A DNA stretch of 64,000 nt from Hyphomicrobiales bacterium (GTDB lineage Bacteria; Pseudomonadota; Alphaproteobacteria; Rhizobiales; Beijerinckiaceae). Positions 32,801 to 44,905 of this stretch are shown in pieces; position 1 is the stretch's first letter, and each line of letters starts with the position of its first letter. The stretch covers positions 119,409 to 183,408 of the forward strand of contig UCBZ01000033.1 in assembly GCA_900470775.1 (NCBI GenBank). Reading direction: 5' to 3'. Both the position numbers and the translations under genes were made by a program. The notes below the pieces were generated by a model. That model worked only from the letters and a program-made list of their open reading frames with translations, had not been told where the DNA came from and made no database searches.

Positions 32801-34780
32801 ATGAACTCGGCCCCAGCATCCGACCAGCCCTTCATGGACGCCTTCCCGGCGCCCTCGCAGGAGGCGTGGCGGGCGGCGGTCGACAAGGTCCTCAAGGGTG
32901 CCGATTTCGAGAAACGGCTGGTGGGCAAGACAGCCGACGGCATCCGCATCGAGCCGCTCTATGGCGCCGCCTCGCCGACGCTCCGGCCGCTGCGCGGAGA
33001 GGCCGGCCGCTGGCATGTCGCCGCCCGCCTCGACCATCAGGAGCCGGCGGAGGCGCAAAAGCTCGCGCTGGCCGATCTCGAAGGCGGCGCGGATTCGCTG
33101 ACGCTCGCCTTTGCCGGCGCGCGCGCGGCGCGAGGCTACGGGCTCGTCGCCGATGATGTCGGGGCGCTCGATGCCAGCCTCGACGGCGTCATGCTCGACC
33201 TGATCCGGCTGCGGCTCGATCCTGCTCCGCAGGGTCGCGTCAACGCGCTGATGCTGGCTGCGCTCGTCGAGAGGCGCGCCATCGCGCCCGACACGACCGC
33301 GATCGACTTCGGGCTCGACCCGATCGGGCAGCTCGCCACCACCGGCAGCTTTCCGGCGTCATGGCCGGAGATCGGCCGCAGGCTCGCAGCGACCATCCGC
33401 GCCTTGAAGGCGCGCGGCTTCGCAGGCCCGTTCATCACCGCCGATGCCCGGCCCTGGCACGAGGCGGGCGCCAGCGAGGCGCAGGAGCTAGGCGCGATGC
33501 TGGCTGCAGCAATCGCCTATCTGCGCGCTCTGGAATCCGAGGATTTCTCGCTCGAGGAGGCGCGCGACGCGATCTCCTTCGTCCTCGTCGCCGATACCGA
33601 CGAGTTCCTGACCATCGCGAAGTTCCGGGCTGCGCGGCTGCTTTGGACGCGCGTGCAGGAGGCCTGCGGCCTGACGCCGAAGCCGATGGTCCTGCATGCC
33701 GAGACGGCCTGGCGCTCGCTGACAAGGCGCGACCCTTGGGTCAATCTGCTGCGCGGCACGATCGCGACCTTCGCGGCCGGCGTCGGCGGCGCGGATTGCC
33801 TGACCGTGCAGCCTTTCACGGCGGCGCTGGGCCTGCCCGACATCTTCGCGCGGCGCATCGCCCGCAACACCCAGCTCGTGCTGCTGGAGGAGGCCAGCCT
33901 CTGGCGCGTCACCGATCCGGCTGCCGGAGCCGGCGGCTTTGAGGCGCTGACGCAGGCGCTGTGCGAACAAGCATGGACCGAATTGCAGAAGCTGGAACGC
34001 CAGGCGGGCAACGATCTCCCAGGCATCGTCGCAGCGCTGGCCGCCGGCACGCTGCAAGCCGACCTTGCCAGACAGCGAGAGACGCGCGCCAAAGCCATCG
34101 CCACGCGCCGCGAGCCGATCACCGGCACGAGCGAGTTTCCCAATCTCAGGGAGGCGGCCGTCTCGGTGCTCGACGTCGCGCCGGCTGTCCGTGCCAAGCC
34201 GAAACTCCCGCTCGCCAAGGCCTCCGATCAGGATCAGGGCGATCTCATCGACCAATTGGCCAAGGGCGCGACACGCGACGTCGCCTTGAGCGCTCCGGAG
34301 GACGGCCTACGAGCCGAGCCGCTGCCATCACAGAGACTGGCCGAGCCGTTCGAGGCTCTGCGCGACACCGCAGACGCGGCAACCGACCGCCCCGTGGTCT
34401 TTCTGGCGACACTCGGGCCGATTGCGGATTTCGCGGCGCGGGCCGGCTTCGCGCGCAACCTGTTCGAGGCCGGCGGGCTTTCGGCGCCAAGCGGCGACGG
34501 TTTTGCGAAGGACGGCGTAACCGACATCGCGGCACTGGCTGCGGCCTTCACGGCATCGGGCGCACGGCTCGCCTGCCTCTGCGGTTCTGATGCTGCCTAC
34601 GCGGACGAGGGCGCGGCTGCGGCTCAGGCGCTGACGGCGGCCGGTGCTACGGTCTGTCTCGCCGGGCGGCCGGGAGAACTGGAAGTGGAGTTGAACAAGG
34701 CTGGTGTTTCCCGGTTCATCTATGCTGGCGGCGATGTCATCGAGGCGCTGACACATGCGCATGATGTCGCGGCCGCCTGA
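32801..34780 (+). CDS. mutA: Methylmalonyl-CoA mutase small subunit
   Basis: 659-residue non-catalytic beta subunit of the heterodimeric B12 mutase that converts (R)-methylmalonyl-CoA to succinyl-CoA. The N-terminal part (about 20-480) is a degenerate TIM barrel with [40 protein letters not shown] and [19 protein letters not shown]. The C-terminal Rossmann domain (about 515-659) lacks the DxHxxG cobalamin ligand motif, as expected for the small subunit. The start may also be Met12. First gene of mutA-thiD-membrane protein-mutB. Confidence 0.93.
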   Translation: MNSAPASDQPFMDAFPAPSQEAWRAAVDKVLKGADFEKRLVGKTADGIRIEPLYGAASPTLRPLRGEAGRWHVAARLDHQEPAEAQKLALADLEGGADSLTLAFAGARAARGYGLVADDVGALDASLDGVMLDLIRLRLDPAPQGRVNALMLAALVERRAIAPDTTAIDFGLDPIGQLATTGSFPASWPEIGRRLAATIRALKARGFAGPFITADARPWHEAGASEAQELGAMLAAAIAYLRALESEDFSLEEARDAISFVLVADTDEFLTIAKFRAARLLWTRVQEACGLTPKPMVLHAETAWRSLTRRDPWVNLLRGTIATFAAGVGGADCLTVQPFTAALGLPDIFARRIARNTQLVLLEEASLWRVTDPAAGAGGFEALTQALCEQAWTELQKLERQAGNDLPGIVAALAAGTLQADLARQRETRAKAIATRREPITGTSEFPNLREAAVSVLDVAPAVRAKPKLPLAKASDQDQGDLIDQLAKGATRDVALSAPEDGLRAEPLPSQRLAEPFEALRDTADAATDRPVVFLATLGPIADFAARAGFARNLFEAGGLSAPSGDGFAKDGVTDIAALAAAFTASGARLACLCGSDAAYADEGAAAAQALTAAGATVCLAGRPGELEVELNKAGVSRFIYAGGDVIEALTHAHDVAAA

Positions 34781-34796
34781 GGGAGACAGAAACATC

Positions 34797-35606
34797 GTGA
34801 CCACTATCGCCCTGACCATCGCCGGCTCGGATTCCAGCGGCGGCGCCGGCATCCAGGCCGATCTCAAGACCTTCGCGGCGCATCAGGTCTATGGCGCCAG
34901 CGTTATCGTGGCGCTGACGGCGCAGAACACGAAGGGCGTCAGTGCGATCCATGCCGTGCCGGCCGATTTCGTCGCCAGGCAGATCGATGCGGTGTTCGAG
35001 GATCTCGACGTCGCCGCCGTTAAGATCGGCATGCTGGCCACGGCGGAACTGATCGAGACCGTCGCCGCCGGGCTGAAGCGGCATGGTGCGCGCAATATCG
35101 TTCTCGATCCCGTCATGATCGCAGCATCCGGCGCACGCCTGCTTGAAAACGACGCGGTCGATGCGATCCGACGCCATATCTTCCCGCTCGCGACCCTGAT
35201 CACCCCGAACCTGCCGGAAGCGGCCGCCCTGCTCGGTAGCAGCGTCGCCGAAACCGAGGCCACCATCGAGAAGCAGGCGGACAAGCTTGCCGCGCTCGGC
35301 GCCGCCAACGTCCTGATCAAGGGCGGCCATGGCGGCGGCGAGACCAGCAGCGACCTGCTCCTGCTCGCCGGCGGCAGCCGCCAGCGCTTCGATGCGCCGC
35401 GCATCGCGACGCGCAACACCCATGGCACAGGCTGCACGCTGTCCTCGGCTATAGCCTCCGGGCTGGCGAAGGGGCTGGCCCTGCCGGAGGCTGTCGGCCA
35501 CGCCAAGACCTATATTACCGCCGCCATCGCTGCTGCCGACGAGGTCCCGGTCGGTCATGGCCACGGGCCGGTGCATCATTTCCACCATTGGTGGGGCAAG
35601 GCGTGA
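34797..35606 (+). CDS. thiD: ThiD, hydroxymethylpyrimidine (phosphate) kinase
   Basis: 269-residue PfkB-like kinase of thiamine biosynthesis, phosphorylating HMP and [24 protein letters not shown] at the N-terminus, [12 protein letters not shown] in the middle and [15 protein letters not shown] with the catalytic Asp/Gly region are typical. I use the GTG at 34797 with GGGAG 11 bp upstream; the ATG at 34755 would overlap mutA and add unrelated residues. It sits between the mutase genes, 16 bp after mutA, which is unusual. Confidence 0.92.
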   Translation: MTTIALTIAGSDSSGGAGIQADLKTFAAHQVYGASVIVALTAQNTKGVSAIHAVPADFVARQIDAVFEDLDVAAVKIGMLATAELIETVAAGLKRHGARNIVLDPVMIAASGARLLENDAVDAIRRHIFPLATLITPNLPEAAALLGSSVAETEATIEKQADKLAALGAANVLIKGGHGGGETSSDLLLLAGGSRQRFDAPRIATRNTHGTGCTLSSAIASGLAKGLALPEAVGHAKTYITAAIAAADEVPVGHGHGPVHHFHHWWGKA

Positions 35607-36048
35607 GCGCTGCTCCCGGCAAGACGCGCGCGTCCCACCCGCTCCGGGCGCGGCGCGCCGAGCGGTTGCGGCGCGAGATCGGGCTGCTCGAACACATGGA
35701 TGGCCGCCTCTGGCGCAAAGCGCTGATCGATTCAGCGGTTGCCGTGGTCGTCATCGCGCTGCTTTTGACCCTGACGGCGGCGAAGCTGCATTATTTCATG
35801 TATCATCCCGTCGCTGTCATCATGGCGAGCGTCGCGATCGCGGCATTGGTCTGGTGGCTCGGACGGTACACGCTCTGGATCCCGGTGATCCTCGTCGCTC
35901 TGCTGCTCGCCATCTTGTTCGAGGGCGATCTTGGCGGGCTCGATTTCGGTGGCGACGGCAAGGGTTCGGAGAAATCGGACCGTCGCCGCAAGCTCGAGGC
36001 GGCGCTGGCCAAACGACGCGCCGCCCTGGCGAAACTGGAGGCACGGCT

Positions 36049-36052
<4 letters not shown>
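35603..36052 (+). CDS. Two-helix membrane protein of the mut operon, unknown function
   Basis: 149 residues. A basic cytoplasmic N-terminus (about 1-38) precedes membrane helices at about 43-62 and 70-105 (likely two short ones), and a charged helical tail follows ([20 protein letters not shown]). The GTG start overlaps the thiD stop (GTGA) and its own stop overlaps the mutB start (ATGA), so it is firmly locked into the operon. No family recognised. Confidence 0.75.
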
Positions 36053-38214
<2,162 letters not shown>

Positions 38215-38263
38215 AACTGCATGACGTGCAGATGCAGCCTACGATAGAGCGTTCGGGTCGCAA

Positions 38264-38767
38264 ATGTTCCGCTTCAAATGCGCAAGCTGCGGTCAGTGGC
38301 ATGAGGGCATGCCTGCCTTCGGCCCACACGCACCTGCACGCTATTTCGACATCACCGAAGCGGAGCGGGCGACACGCACGCTACTGAGCAGCGATCAGTG
38401 CATTATCGACGATCGCGAGTTCTATGTGCTGGCTCGGCTGGAGATTCCGGTTGTTGGGCTTGATGAGTGTTTCGCCTGGCTGATGTGGGTTGCACTCAGC
38501 GAGGCCAGCTATGCAGCCTATGAACGGTCCTACGAATGGGTGGAGCGTCACCATATCGGCCCATTCTTTGCGTGGATCGTCGATGACCTGCCGCTCTATC
38601 CGGCCACCGCAGGGCTCAAGTCCATGATCCATTTGCGGAATCACGGAATGAGACCTTGGGTGGAACTCGAACCCGACAGCCACCCGCTAGCGCTGGATCA
38701 GGCCAACGGCATCTCTGCCGAGCGGGCCGCGGAAATCGTCGCCTTCTGCCTTCATAGCGAAGACTGA
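38264..38767 (+). CDS. DUF2199 protein
   Basis: 167 residues with an N-terminal zinc-finger-like CASCGQWH (Cys6, Cys9, His13) and the family's LSSDQCIIDDREFYVLARLE, IPV...FAWLMWVALSEASY and LEPDSHPLALDQANGISAERA patterns. Members act on unknown substrates. It follows mutB by 49 bp on the same strand, with lower GC than its neighbours, and ends at a hairpin. Confidence 0.85.
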   Translation: MFRFKCASCGQWHEGMPAFGPHAPARYFDITEAERATRTLLSSDQCIIDDREFYVLARLEIPVVGLDECFAWLMWVALSEASYAAYERSYEWVERHHIGPFFAWIVDDLPLYPATAGLKSMIHLRNHGMRPWVELEPDSHPLALDQANGISAERAAEIVAFCLHSED

Positions 38768-38775
38768 TCTCGCGG

Positions 38776-38807
38776 AGCGGCAGGCTGAGTGTACCCAGCC
38801 TGCCGCT
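38776..38807. terminator. Bidirectional terminator hairpin between convergent genes
   Basis: AGCGGCAGGCTG (38776-38787) pairs perfectly with CAGCCTGCCGCT (38796-38807) around an 8-nt loop. It lies 8 bp after the DUF2199 stop and 9 bp from the stop of the small secreted protein. No long T-run. Confidence 0.75.
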
Positions 38808-38816
38808 GTCGCCGTC

Positions 38817-39083
38817 TCACCTCCAGCCGTGACCATAGCCGTAGCGCGGCGGGGGCGGCCGGAAACCGTAGCCGTCATTGTAATGCTGCCAGCGGCGGCG
38901 GCCCCAGTAGCCATGAAAGGCCGGCGGCGGTGAACGCCAGCCATAGGCCGGCGTATCGCGACCCTGCTCGTAGCGCTGGCCGAAGGCTTCGGCGGGGCCG
39001 ACCGTCATGACGCTGGCTGCGGCCAGGGCCGCGGCACCGATGGCAAGGCTGGCTAGGCTGGTCGCGGCGAACTTGCGGAACAT
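38817..39083 (-). CDS. Small secreted Tyr/Gly/Pro-rich protein
   Basis: 88 residues from the ATG at 39083 (MFRKFAATSLASLAIGAAAL). A signal peptide of about 33 residues ends at PAEAFG; the mature part is rich in Tyr, Trp, Gly, Pro and Arg (YGWRSPPPAFHGYWGRRRW). Proteins of this kind are common in rhizobial periplasm; function unknown. A longer frame to 39137 lacks a better start. Confidence 0.7.
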   Translation of the reverse strand: MFRKFAATSLASLAIGAAALAAASVMTVGPAEAFGQRYEQGRDTPAYGWRSPPPAFHGYWGRRRWQHYNDGYGFRPPPPRYGYGHGWR

Positions 39084-39184
39084 GGTCCTCGTCCTGTCTG
39101 GTGGCCCGGGGACATCCCCTTGCCTGACATGGACCATCGCATGTCGCGTCTGAACGGCCGTTGAGGCCGGCGTTCACCCGCCGT

Positions 39185-39988
39185 TTAGCCGCCCACAGCC
39201 TGTCCGCGCTTCAGCAGCAGCGAGGCGGCGATCACGGCCAGCGCGACGGCGCCGATCATCAGCGTGCAGGCGGCGTTGATCTCCGGCGAGACGCCGAGCC
39301 TGATCGCCGAATAGAGCCGCATCGGCAGGGTGGTCGCGCCCGGCCCGGTGGTGAAGCTCGCAATGACGAGATCGTCCAGCGAAAGCGTGAAGGCGAGCAT
39401 CCAGGCGGCCGCGACCGCCGGCCAGATCAGGGGGAGCGTCACGGTCCAGAACGTCACCAGCGGCGTGGCGCCGAGATCGCGTGCGGCCTCCTCCAGCGAG
39501 CGGTCGAAACCGGCAAGCCGTGCCTGCACCACGATGCAGGCAAAGCCGAGGCTGAAGGTCGCGTGGGCGATCGTCACCGTCCAGAAGCCGCGCTCGACAT
39601 CAACAGCCACGAAGAGCAGCAGCAGCGACAGGCCGGTGATGACCTCGGGCATGACCAGCGGCGCCAGAACCATCCCCGAGAACAGCAGCCGGCCCCGGAA
39701 GCGGCCATGCCGTGCCAGCGCCAGCGCTGCCAGCGCGCCGAGGCCGGTTGCCAGCGTCGCGGAGACGAAGGCGAGCCTGAGGCTCAGCCAGGCCGCATCC
39801 AGTAAGGGCTGGTTCGACAGCAGGGCGCCATACCAATGCGTCGAGAATCCGCCCCAGACCGTGACGAGCCGCGAGGCGTTGAAGGAATAGGCGACGAGCG
39901 CCAGGATCGGCAGATAGAGGAAGGCAAACCCGACGACGAGGGCGAGGATCAGGCCGGGGCCGAGCCGCTTCACGGGCCGCCTCCTCAC
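39185..39988 (-). CDS. potI: Polyamine ABC transporter permease (PotI/PotC-type)
   Basis: 267-residue inner-membrane permease with six helices. The cytoplasmic EAA loop is EEAARDLGATPLVTFWTVTL near residue 165, followed by PLIWPAVAAAWMLAFTLSLD and DDLVIASFTTGPG, a pattern typical of PotC/PotI. It overlaps PotH by 4 bp and is the last gene of the F-G-H-I operon. Substrate (putrescine/spermidine class) is inferred from the whole set. Confidence 0.88.
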   Translation of the reverse strand: MRRRPVKRLGPGLILALVVGFAFLYLPILALVAYSFNASRLVTVWGGFSTHWYGALLSNQPLLDAAWLSLRLAFVSATLATGLGALAALALARHGRFRGRLLFSGMVLAPLVMPEVITGLSLLLLFVAVDVERGFWTVTIAHATFSLGFACIVVQARLAGFDRSLEEAARDLGATPLVTFWTVTLPLIWPAVAAAWMLAFTLSLDDLVIASFTTGPGATTLPMRLYSAIRLGVSPEINAACTLMIGAVALAVIAASLLLKRGQAVGG

Positions 39989-40875
39989 GCCAGCCTCGCA
40001 CGCTGAAGCAAAGCGAGCGGCAGCACGAGCACGATCAGCAGCACGATCGCGACAGTCGAAGCCAGCGGCCAGTCGCGGTTCGAGAAAAACTCGTTCCAGA
40101 GCACCTTGCCGATCATCACCGTATCTGGACCGCCCAGCAGATCGGGGATCACGAACTCGCCGACCGAGGGGATGAAGACGAGCGCCGCGCCCGCGAGAAT
40201 GCCGGGCAGCGAGAGCGGCAGCGTCACGGTGAGGAAAGCCCTTACCGGCGTGGCGCCGAGATCGGCGGCAGCTTCCAGCAGGCTGCGGTCAAGCTTCTCC
40301 AGCGTCGCGTAAAGCGGCAGCACCATGAAGGGCAGGTAGGAATAGACCATGCCGATCAGCACGGCGGCTTCGGTGTTCAGGAGCCGCAGCGGCTCGCTGG
40401 TGAGGCCGAGCCCGCCGAGCACCATGTCGAGCAGGCCTTCGGGGCGCAGGATGCCGATCCAGGCGTAGACCCTGATCAGGAACGAGGTCCAGAACGGCAG
40501 CACCACGAGCACGAGCAGGACCGGCCGCCAGTGCCGCGGCGCCGCAGCCATCGCATAGGCGAGCGGATAGCCGATCGCGAGCGCGATCAGCGTCGTCTGC
40601 CCCGCGAGGCGCAGGGATTGGAGATAGCTGTCCCAGTAGAGCGCGTCGTCCGCGAGCAAGCGGAAGTTCTCGAAATCGAGCTTGCTGATGAACTCCCGAA
40701 GCGTCGCGAAACCCTCGAAATGCGGGGCATAGGGCGGCAGCGCGGTGTCGGCATCCGACATCGCCATGCGCAGCACGATCGCGAAGGGCGTGAGGAAGAA
40801 CAGCAGCAGCCAGAGATAGGGCACGGCCACCACGAGGCGGCTCCATCGTGCGGCAAAGGCGGCCGGCGCGCTCAT
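39985..40875 (-). CDS. potH: Polyamine ABC transporter permease (PotH/PotB-type)
   Basis: 296-residue permease: PYLWLLLFFLTPFAIVLRMA at the first helix, EAA loop LLEAAADLGATPVRAFLTVTL near 215, and PSVGEFVIPDLLGGPDTVMIG, a hallmark of PotB/PotH. Overlaps the ATPase gene stop (ATGA) and the PotI start. Confidence 0.9.
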   Translation of the reverse strand: MSAPAAFAARWSRLVVAVPYLWLLLFFLTPFAIVLRMAMSDADTALPPYAPHFEGFATLREFISKLDFENFRLLADDALYWDSYLQSLRLAGQTTLIALAIGYPLAYAMAAAPRHWRPVLLVLVVLPFWTSFLIRVYAWIGILRPEGLLDMVLGGLGLTSEPLRLLNTEAAVLIGMVYSYLPFMVLPLYATLEKLDRSLLEAAADLGATPVRAFLTVTLPLSLPGILAGAALVFIPSVGEFVIPDLLGGPDTVMIGKVLWNEFFSNRDWPLASTVAIVLLIVLVLPLALLQRARLA

Positions 40876-42026
40876 CGCGGCAGCACCAGCCCGGCCTCGA
40901 TGTCCCAGGAGAGCCAGACCCTGTCCTCCCAGGCGAAGGGCCGCGCCGCGCGGCGCGTGCGGTTGGTCAGCGCCACCTTGATCAGCCGGCCACTGTCGCC
41001 GCCGACCATGACCTGGATCATGGTGACGTCGCCGAGATAGCCAATGTCCCAGATCTCGCCCGCGACCTTGTTGAACGACTGGGCCGGCTCGTCATGGCTT
41101 AGGTCGATCTTCTCCGGGCGCAGGCCGACGAGAACGGCGGCGCCGATCGAGAGCGCCGGTGCTTCCTCGTCGAGTTCGACCATGCCGGCCAGCGCGGTCT
41201 CGATCCTGACCAGATCGCCCTCGACCGCGACGACCTTGCCCTCCAGCACATTGATGTCGCCGACGAACTCCGCGACATAGCGGTTGACCGGCGCTTCGTA
41301 GATCACGTCCGGTGGACCGATCTGGACGAGCCCGCCATGGTCCATCACCGCCATGCGGTCGGCCATCGTCATGGCCTCGTCCTGGTCATGGGTGACGACC
41401 ATGAAAGTCGTGCCGAGTTCGCTCTGCAGGTCCATCAATTCGAACTGCGTCGCCTCCCGCAGCTTGCGGTCGAGCGCCGCCATCGGCTCGTCGAGCAAGA
41501 GCAGCTTCGGGCGTTTGGCGAGCGCGCGGGCGAGCGCGACGCGCTGGCGCTGGCCGCCGGAGAGCTGATCGGGCCGGCGTTTGCCGAGACCGTCGAGCTT
41601 CACCAGCGCCAGCATCTCCGCGACGCGCCGCGCGATCTCGGCGCGTGGAAGTCCCTCCCGCTTCAGCCCATAGGCGATGTTGTCGGCGACGCTGAGATGC
41701 GGGAACAGCGCATAGGACTGGAACATCATGTTGACCGGCCGCAGATGCGGCGGCACCGCGGTGATGTCGACGCCGTCGAGCAGGATTTCGCCGGCATCGG
41801 GCTGCTCGAATCCGGCCAGCATGCGCATCAGCGTGGTCTTGCCGCAGCCGGAGGGGCCCAGCAGCGCGAAGAACTCGCGCCGATAAAGCGACAGCGACAC
41901 TTCCGACACGGCCGTCACGCTGCCGAAGCGCTTGGTGACGCCGCGAAATTCGATCAGCGGCTTCGCGTTCGGATCGTTCCAGGGCTGGAAGGCCCGGCGC
42001 AGGCTGCCGGGCGATGATCTGCGCAT
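40872..42026 (-). CDS. potG: Polyamine ABC transporter ATP-binding protein (PotA/PotG-type)
   Basis: 384 residues from the ATG at 42026. Walker A GPSGCGKT (57-64), signature LSGGQ (155-159), Walker B LLLLDEP (175-181), and the C-terminal TOBE domain (about 300-380) with FVGDINVLEG. A 205-residue in-frame extension to 42641 lies antisense-like over the binding protein gene and is rejected. It starts 26 bp after that gene. Confidence 0.93.
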   Translation of the reverse strand: MRRSSPGSLRRAFQPWNDPNAKPLIEFRGVTKRFGSVTAVSEVSLSLYRREFFALLGPSGCGKTTLMRMLAGFEQPDAGEILLDGVDITAVPPHLRPVNMMFQSYALFPHLSVADNIAYGLKREGLPRAEIARRVAEMLALVKLDGLGKRRPDQLSGGQRQRVALARALAKRPKLLLLDEPMAALDRKLREATQFELMDLQSELGTTFMVVTHDQDEAMTMADRMAVMDHGGLVQIGPPDVIYEAPVNRYVAEFVGDINVLEGKVVAVEGDLVRIETALAGMVELDEEAPALSIGAAVLVGLRPEKIDLSHDEPAQSFNKVAGEIWDIGYLGDVTMIQVMVGGDSGRLIKVALTNRTRRAARPFAWEDRVWLSWDIEAGLVLPR

Positions 42027-42052
42027 GGCGACCGCGCCCTCTCCTGCCCTGC

Positions 42053-43165
42053 TCACTTGCCGGTCTTCACCCGCGTCCAGAGCCGGTTGACCAGCCGCTG
42101 CGACTTCTGGTCGTAGGGCGTGATCGTGTAAAGCCGGCCCATCACGGCCTCTGGCGGGTAGATGCCAGGGTTGCCGCGCACCGCCGCCGAAAGCAGCGGC
42201 TGCGAGGCGAGATTGCCGTTGGCGTACTGGATGAAATCCGAGTTCTTCGCCGCCATCGCTGGGCGATTGACGAAATCGATGAATGTCAGCGCCGCTTCCG
42301 GATTGCCGGCGTCCTTCGGGATGACGAAGGAATCGAACCACATCAGCGCGCCCTCCTTCGGGATCGCATAGGCGATCTCGACCTTGTTCTTGGCCTCCTC
42401 GGCCCGCTTCCTGGCCTGCAGCACATCGCCGGAATAGCCGACCGCGAGGCAGATATCGCCATTGGCGAGCGCATTGATGTATTCCGATGAATGGAACTTC
42501 TGGATATGCGGCCTGATCTTGCGCAGCAGGTCGCCGGCCTTGTTCAGATCGGCCTCGACCTTGGAATCCGGGTTCAGCCCGAGATAGCGCAGGGCGGCCG
42601 GGAACATCTCCTCGACCGCGTCCAGCACATGCACGCCGCAATTGGAGAGCTTCTTTAACTGGTCGGGCTCGAACAGGATCTTCCAGCTATCGATGACGGC
42701 GTCGGGCCCGAGCCGTTCCCTGATCTTGGCGACGTTGTAGCCGATGCCGGTGGTGCCCCACATGTAGTTCACGGCGAACCGGTTGCCGGGATCGTATTTG
42801 GCCAGCCGCCCCTGGATCTCCGGCCAGGCGTTCTTGAGGTTCGGAACCTTCGCGGCGTCGATCGGAGCGTAGAGCCCCAACGGGATATGGCGCGGCAGGA
42901 ATGAGGCCGTGACGACGATCAGGTCGTAGCCGGTCTTGCCAGCAAGCAGCTTCGTCTCGACCGTCTCCATCTGGTCGAAGGTGTCGTAGACGACGGTGAT
43001 CCCGGTCTCCTTCTTGAAGGCGTCCAGCACGTCGGGATCGACATAATCCGACCAGTTGTAGATGCGCAGTTCCTTGTTCTGCGCGCCGGCCGAGCCTGGA
43101 GCCAGAAGCGAAAGCCCCAGCGCCGCACACGATACGATCCCCTTCAGCCAGCTCCTCGCGGTCAT
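42053..43165 (-). CDS. potF: Periplasmic polyamine-binding protein (PotF/PotD-type)
   Basis: 370 residues from the ATG at 43165 (MTARSWLKGIVSCAALGLSL) with a signal peptide ending near SAGAQ. Family blocks: LRIYNWSDYVDPDVLDAFKK, TGYDLIVVTASFLPRHIPLG, YMWGTTGIGYNV, AVGYSGDVLQARKRA and IPKEGALMWFDSFVIPKDAG. First gene of the importer operon. Length and motifs are closest to putrescine-type PotF. Confidence 0.93.
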   Translation of the reverse strand: MTARSWLKGIVSCAALGLSLLAPGSAGAQNKELRIYNWSDYVDPDVLDAFKKETGITVVYDTFDQMETVETKLLAGKTGYDLIVVTASFLPRHIPLGLYAPIDAAKVPNLKNAWPEIQGRLAKYDPGNRFAVNYMWGTTGIGYNVAKIRERLGPDAVIDSWKILFEPDQLKKLSNCGVHVLDAVEEMFPAALRYLGLNPDSKVEADLNKAGDLLRKIRPHIQKFHSSEYINALANGDICLAVGYSGDVLQARKRAEEAKNKVEIAYAIPKEGALMWFDSFVIPKDAGNPEAALTFIDFVNRPAMAAKNSDFIQYANGNLASQPLLSAAVRGNPGIYPPEAVMGRLYTITPYDQKSQRLVNRLWTRVKTGK

Positions 43166-43295
43166 GATCCGTCCGATTCCCCCTTTGGCGACGGCGCCGA
43201 AGCTAGCAGCTTGGCCACGCGCCTCAAGCCGTTGTGATCCGGCACGGCCGGCAAACGACCTTGCGATGCAACAAGGCTGCCACATATCATGGCCC

Positions 43296-44033
43296 ATGCG
43301 CCCCGCCCGGCTTGTTCCCCTGCTTTTCCTGCTGCTGTTCGTCCTGCCTTTGGCCACCCATGCCGCGTGGTGGTCAATGCAGGCCAACGCAGATGACTGG
43401 CAGCGGGCCGACTGGTCGAGCGCCAAGCTCCTCCCCGCCGCTTCCATCGAGCCGGAGGCGACCGTGCATGTCTTCGCCGCCCGCGTTGGGCGGTGGCGTG
43501 GCGTCTTCGCGCATCATTCCTGGGTGGTGGTGAAGGAGGCCGGCGCCAGCGCCTATACCCGCTTCGACGTCGTCGGCTGGGGCACGCCGGTGCGTGTCAA
43601 CCATCGCGAGGCGGATGGCCGCTGGTACGGCAATGTGCCCGAACTCGTGGTCGAGATTCGGGGCGAAGCGGCGCAGCGACTGATCCCGCGCATTCGCGGG
43701 GCCGTGAAAGGCTATGCCTATTCCACCAATGGCAGTTACAGCGCCTGGCCCGGCCCGAACTCGAACAGCTTCGTCCAGCATGTGATGGCCGAGGTGCCCG
43801 AACTCGCGCAGGCGCTGCCGCCCACTGCGATCGGCAAGGACTGGCGCGACGACGGGATCTTCGCCGGACTGACTCCCAGCCGCACCGGCGTACAAGCCTC
43901 GCTCTACGGGCTGGCCGGCATCACCATCGGCTGGGTCGAGGGCGTCGAGGTCAACCTGCTCGGGCTGGTGGCAGGGCTGGACCTGCGCCATCCCGCACTG
44001 AAGCTGCCTGGCTGGGGACGGATCGGCGTCTGA
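43296..44033 (+). CDS. DUF3750 protein with N-terminal membrane segment
   Basis: 245 residues from the ATG at 43296. A hydrophobic helix (about 5-24) suggests export or anchoring. HVFAARVGRWRGVFAHHSWV, VVGWGTPVRVN and GPNSNSFVQHVMAEVPEL (a Cys-less NlpC/P60-like layout) match DUF3750. Enzymatic role unknown. Divergent from the polyamine importer across 130 bp and convergent with the transglycosylase. Confidence 0.8.
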   Translation: MRPARLVPLLFLLLFVLPLATHAAWWSMQANADDWQRADWSSAKLLPAASIEPEATVHVFAARVGRWRGVFAHHSWVVVKEAGASAYTRFDVVGWGTPVRVNHREADGRWYGNVPELVVEIRGEAAQRLIPRIRGAVKGYAYSTNGSYSAWPGPNSNSFVQHVMAEVPELAQALPPTAIGKDWRDDGIFAGLTPSRTGVQASLYGLAGITIGWVEGVEVNLLGLVAGLDLRHPALKLPGWGRIGV

Positions 44034-44065
44034 ACGCGATCCGCCCCAGTCCCGCCCTTGTCGCG

Positions 44066-44905
44066 CTAGTTCCGTAGCACAGCGCAGTTCCCTCCAACGC
44101 GCCTGAGCCGGTCGCAGAATACGCTCGCCTCGCGCGCGGTCTGCATCGGCAGGCGGACGCGATAGAACGGCGCGCGGCCACGCCCGGCAATGCGCGAGCC
44201 GAGGATCAGCGTCGGCCGGTCCGCCAGCAGTGAGGAAAAGCGCTGGGCGAGCGTTTGATAGGACCGGATCGCACGGGCCTTCGAGACATTGCCGGCGAGC
44301 TGGACGCCAAAGGGCGCATAGACGCCCTCGATCAGTGAAGGCGGCGCCGAGCGGCGGATCGACGCCACGGTCGGCAGGCAGTCGGTCTTGTCGATCGTAG
44401 CATCGGGTGGCGCCTCGCCGGCCGCCGGGCGCCATTCTTCGACGCTGCGGCCGGTGATGAAGCGCACATAGCCTTGCGTCTCCAGCGGCAGGCCACCGCC
44501 CTGGTTGAGCCAGCGCGAAAGCCGCGCCGGCCCGGCATTATAGGCGGCGGCGGCAAGGCCGAGATTGCCGAACTGAGCCTTCAGCGCGGCGAGATAAGCG
44601 GCCGAAGCCGGGATCGCGGCTTCCGGATCGAACGGGTCGGCGAGACCACGCTCGGTCGCCGTGCCTGGCATGAACTGCGCGACGCCCTGCGCCCCGGCGC
44701 GGCTGGTGACGTCGGGCCGGAAGCTGCTCTCGCGCCAGATCAGCCGGGTGAAGAAGGCGACCGGCAGGTCATGGTCGCCGGCCGCCCGTTCGATCAGCCG
44801 GCAGATCGTTTCCGCGACGCTATCCTGCGACTCGGATGCAAAGGCCGGCATGGCGGCGAAAGACGCCGCGCAGGTGAGAGCGGCGAAAAGCGCCGCCCGC
44901 CTCAC
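44066..44905 (-). CDS. Lytic murein transglycosylase (SLT domain)
   Basis: 279 residues from a GTG at 44905 that overlaps the stop of the upstream PLP enzyme gene (GTGA). Signal peptide about 1-24 (FAAMPAFASES). SLT fold at about 40-165 with catalytic Glu59 (RLIWRESSFRP), GAQGVAQFMPGTATERG, and AAYNAGPARLSRWL. A C-terminal part (about 190-279), RIAGRGRAPFYRVRLPMQTA, resembles a SPOR-like peptidoglycan-binding domain. Acts on peptidoglycan in the periplasm. Confidence 0.9.
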   Translation of the reverse strand: MRRAALFAALTCAASFAAMPAFASESQDSVAETICRLIERAAGDHDLPVAFFTRLIWRESSFRPDVTSRAGAQGVAQFMPGTATERGLADPFDPEAAIPASAAYLAALKAQFGNLGLAAAAYNAGPARLSRWLNQGGGLPLETQGYVRFITGRSVEEWRPAAGEAPPDATIDKTDCLPTVASIRRSAPPSLIEGVYAPFGVQLAGNVSKARAIRSYQTLAQRFSSLLADRPTLILGSRIAGRGRAPFYRVRLPMQTAREASVFCDRLRRVGGNCAVLRN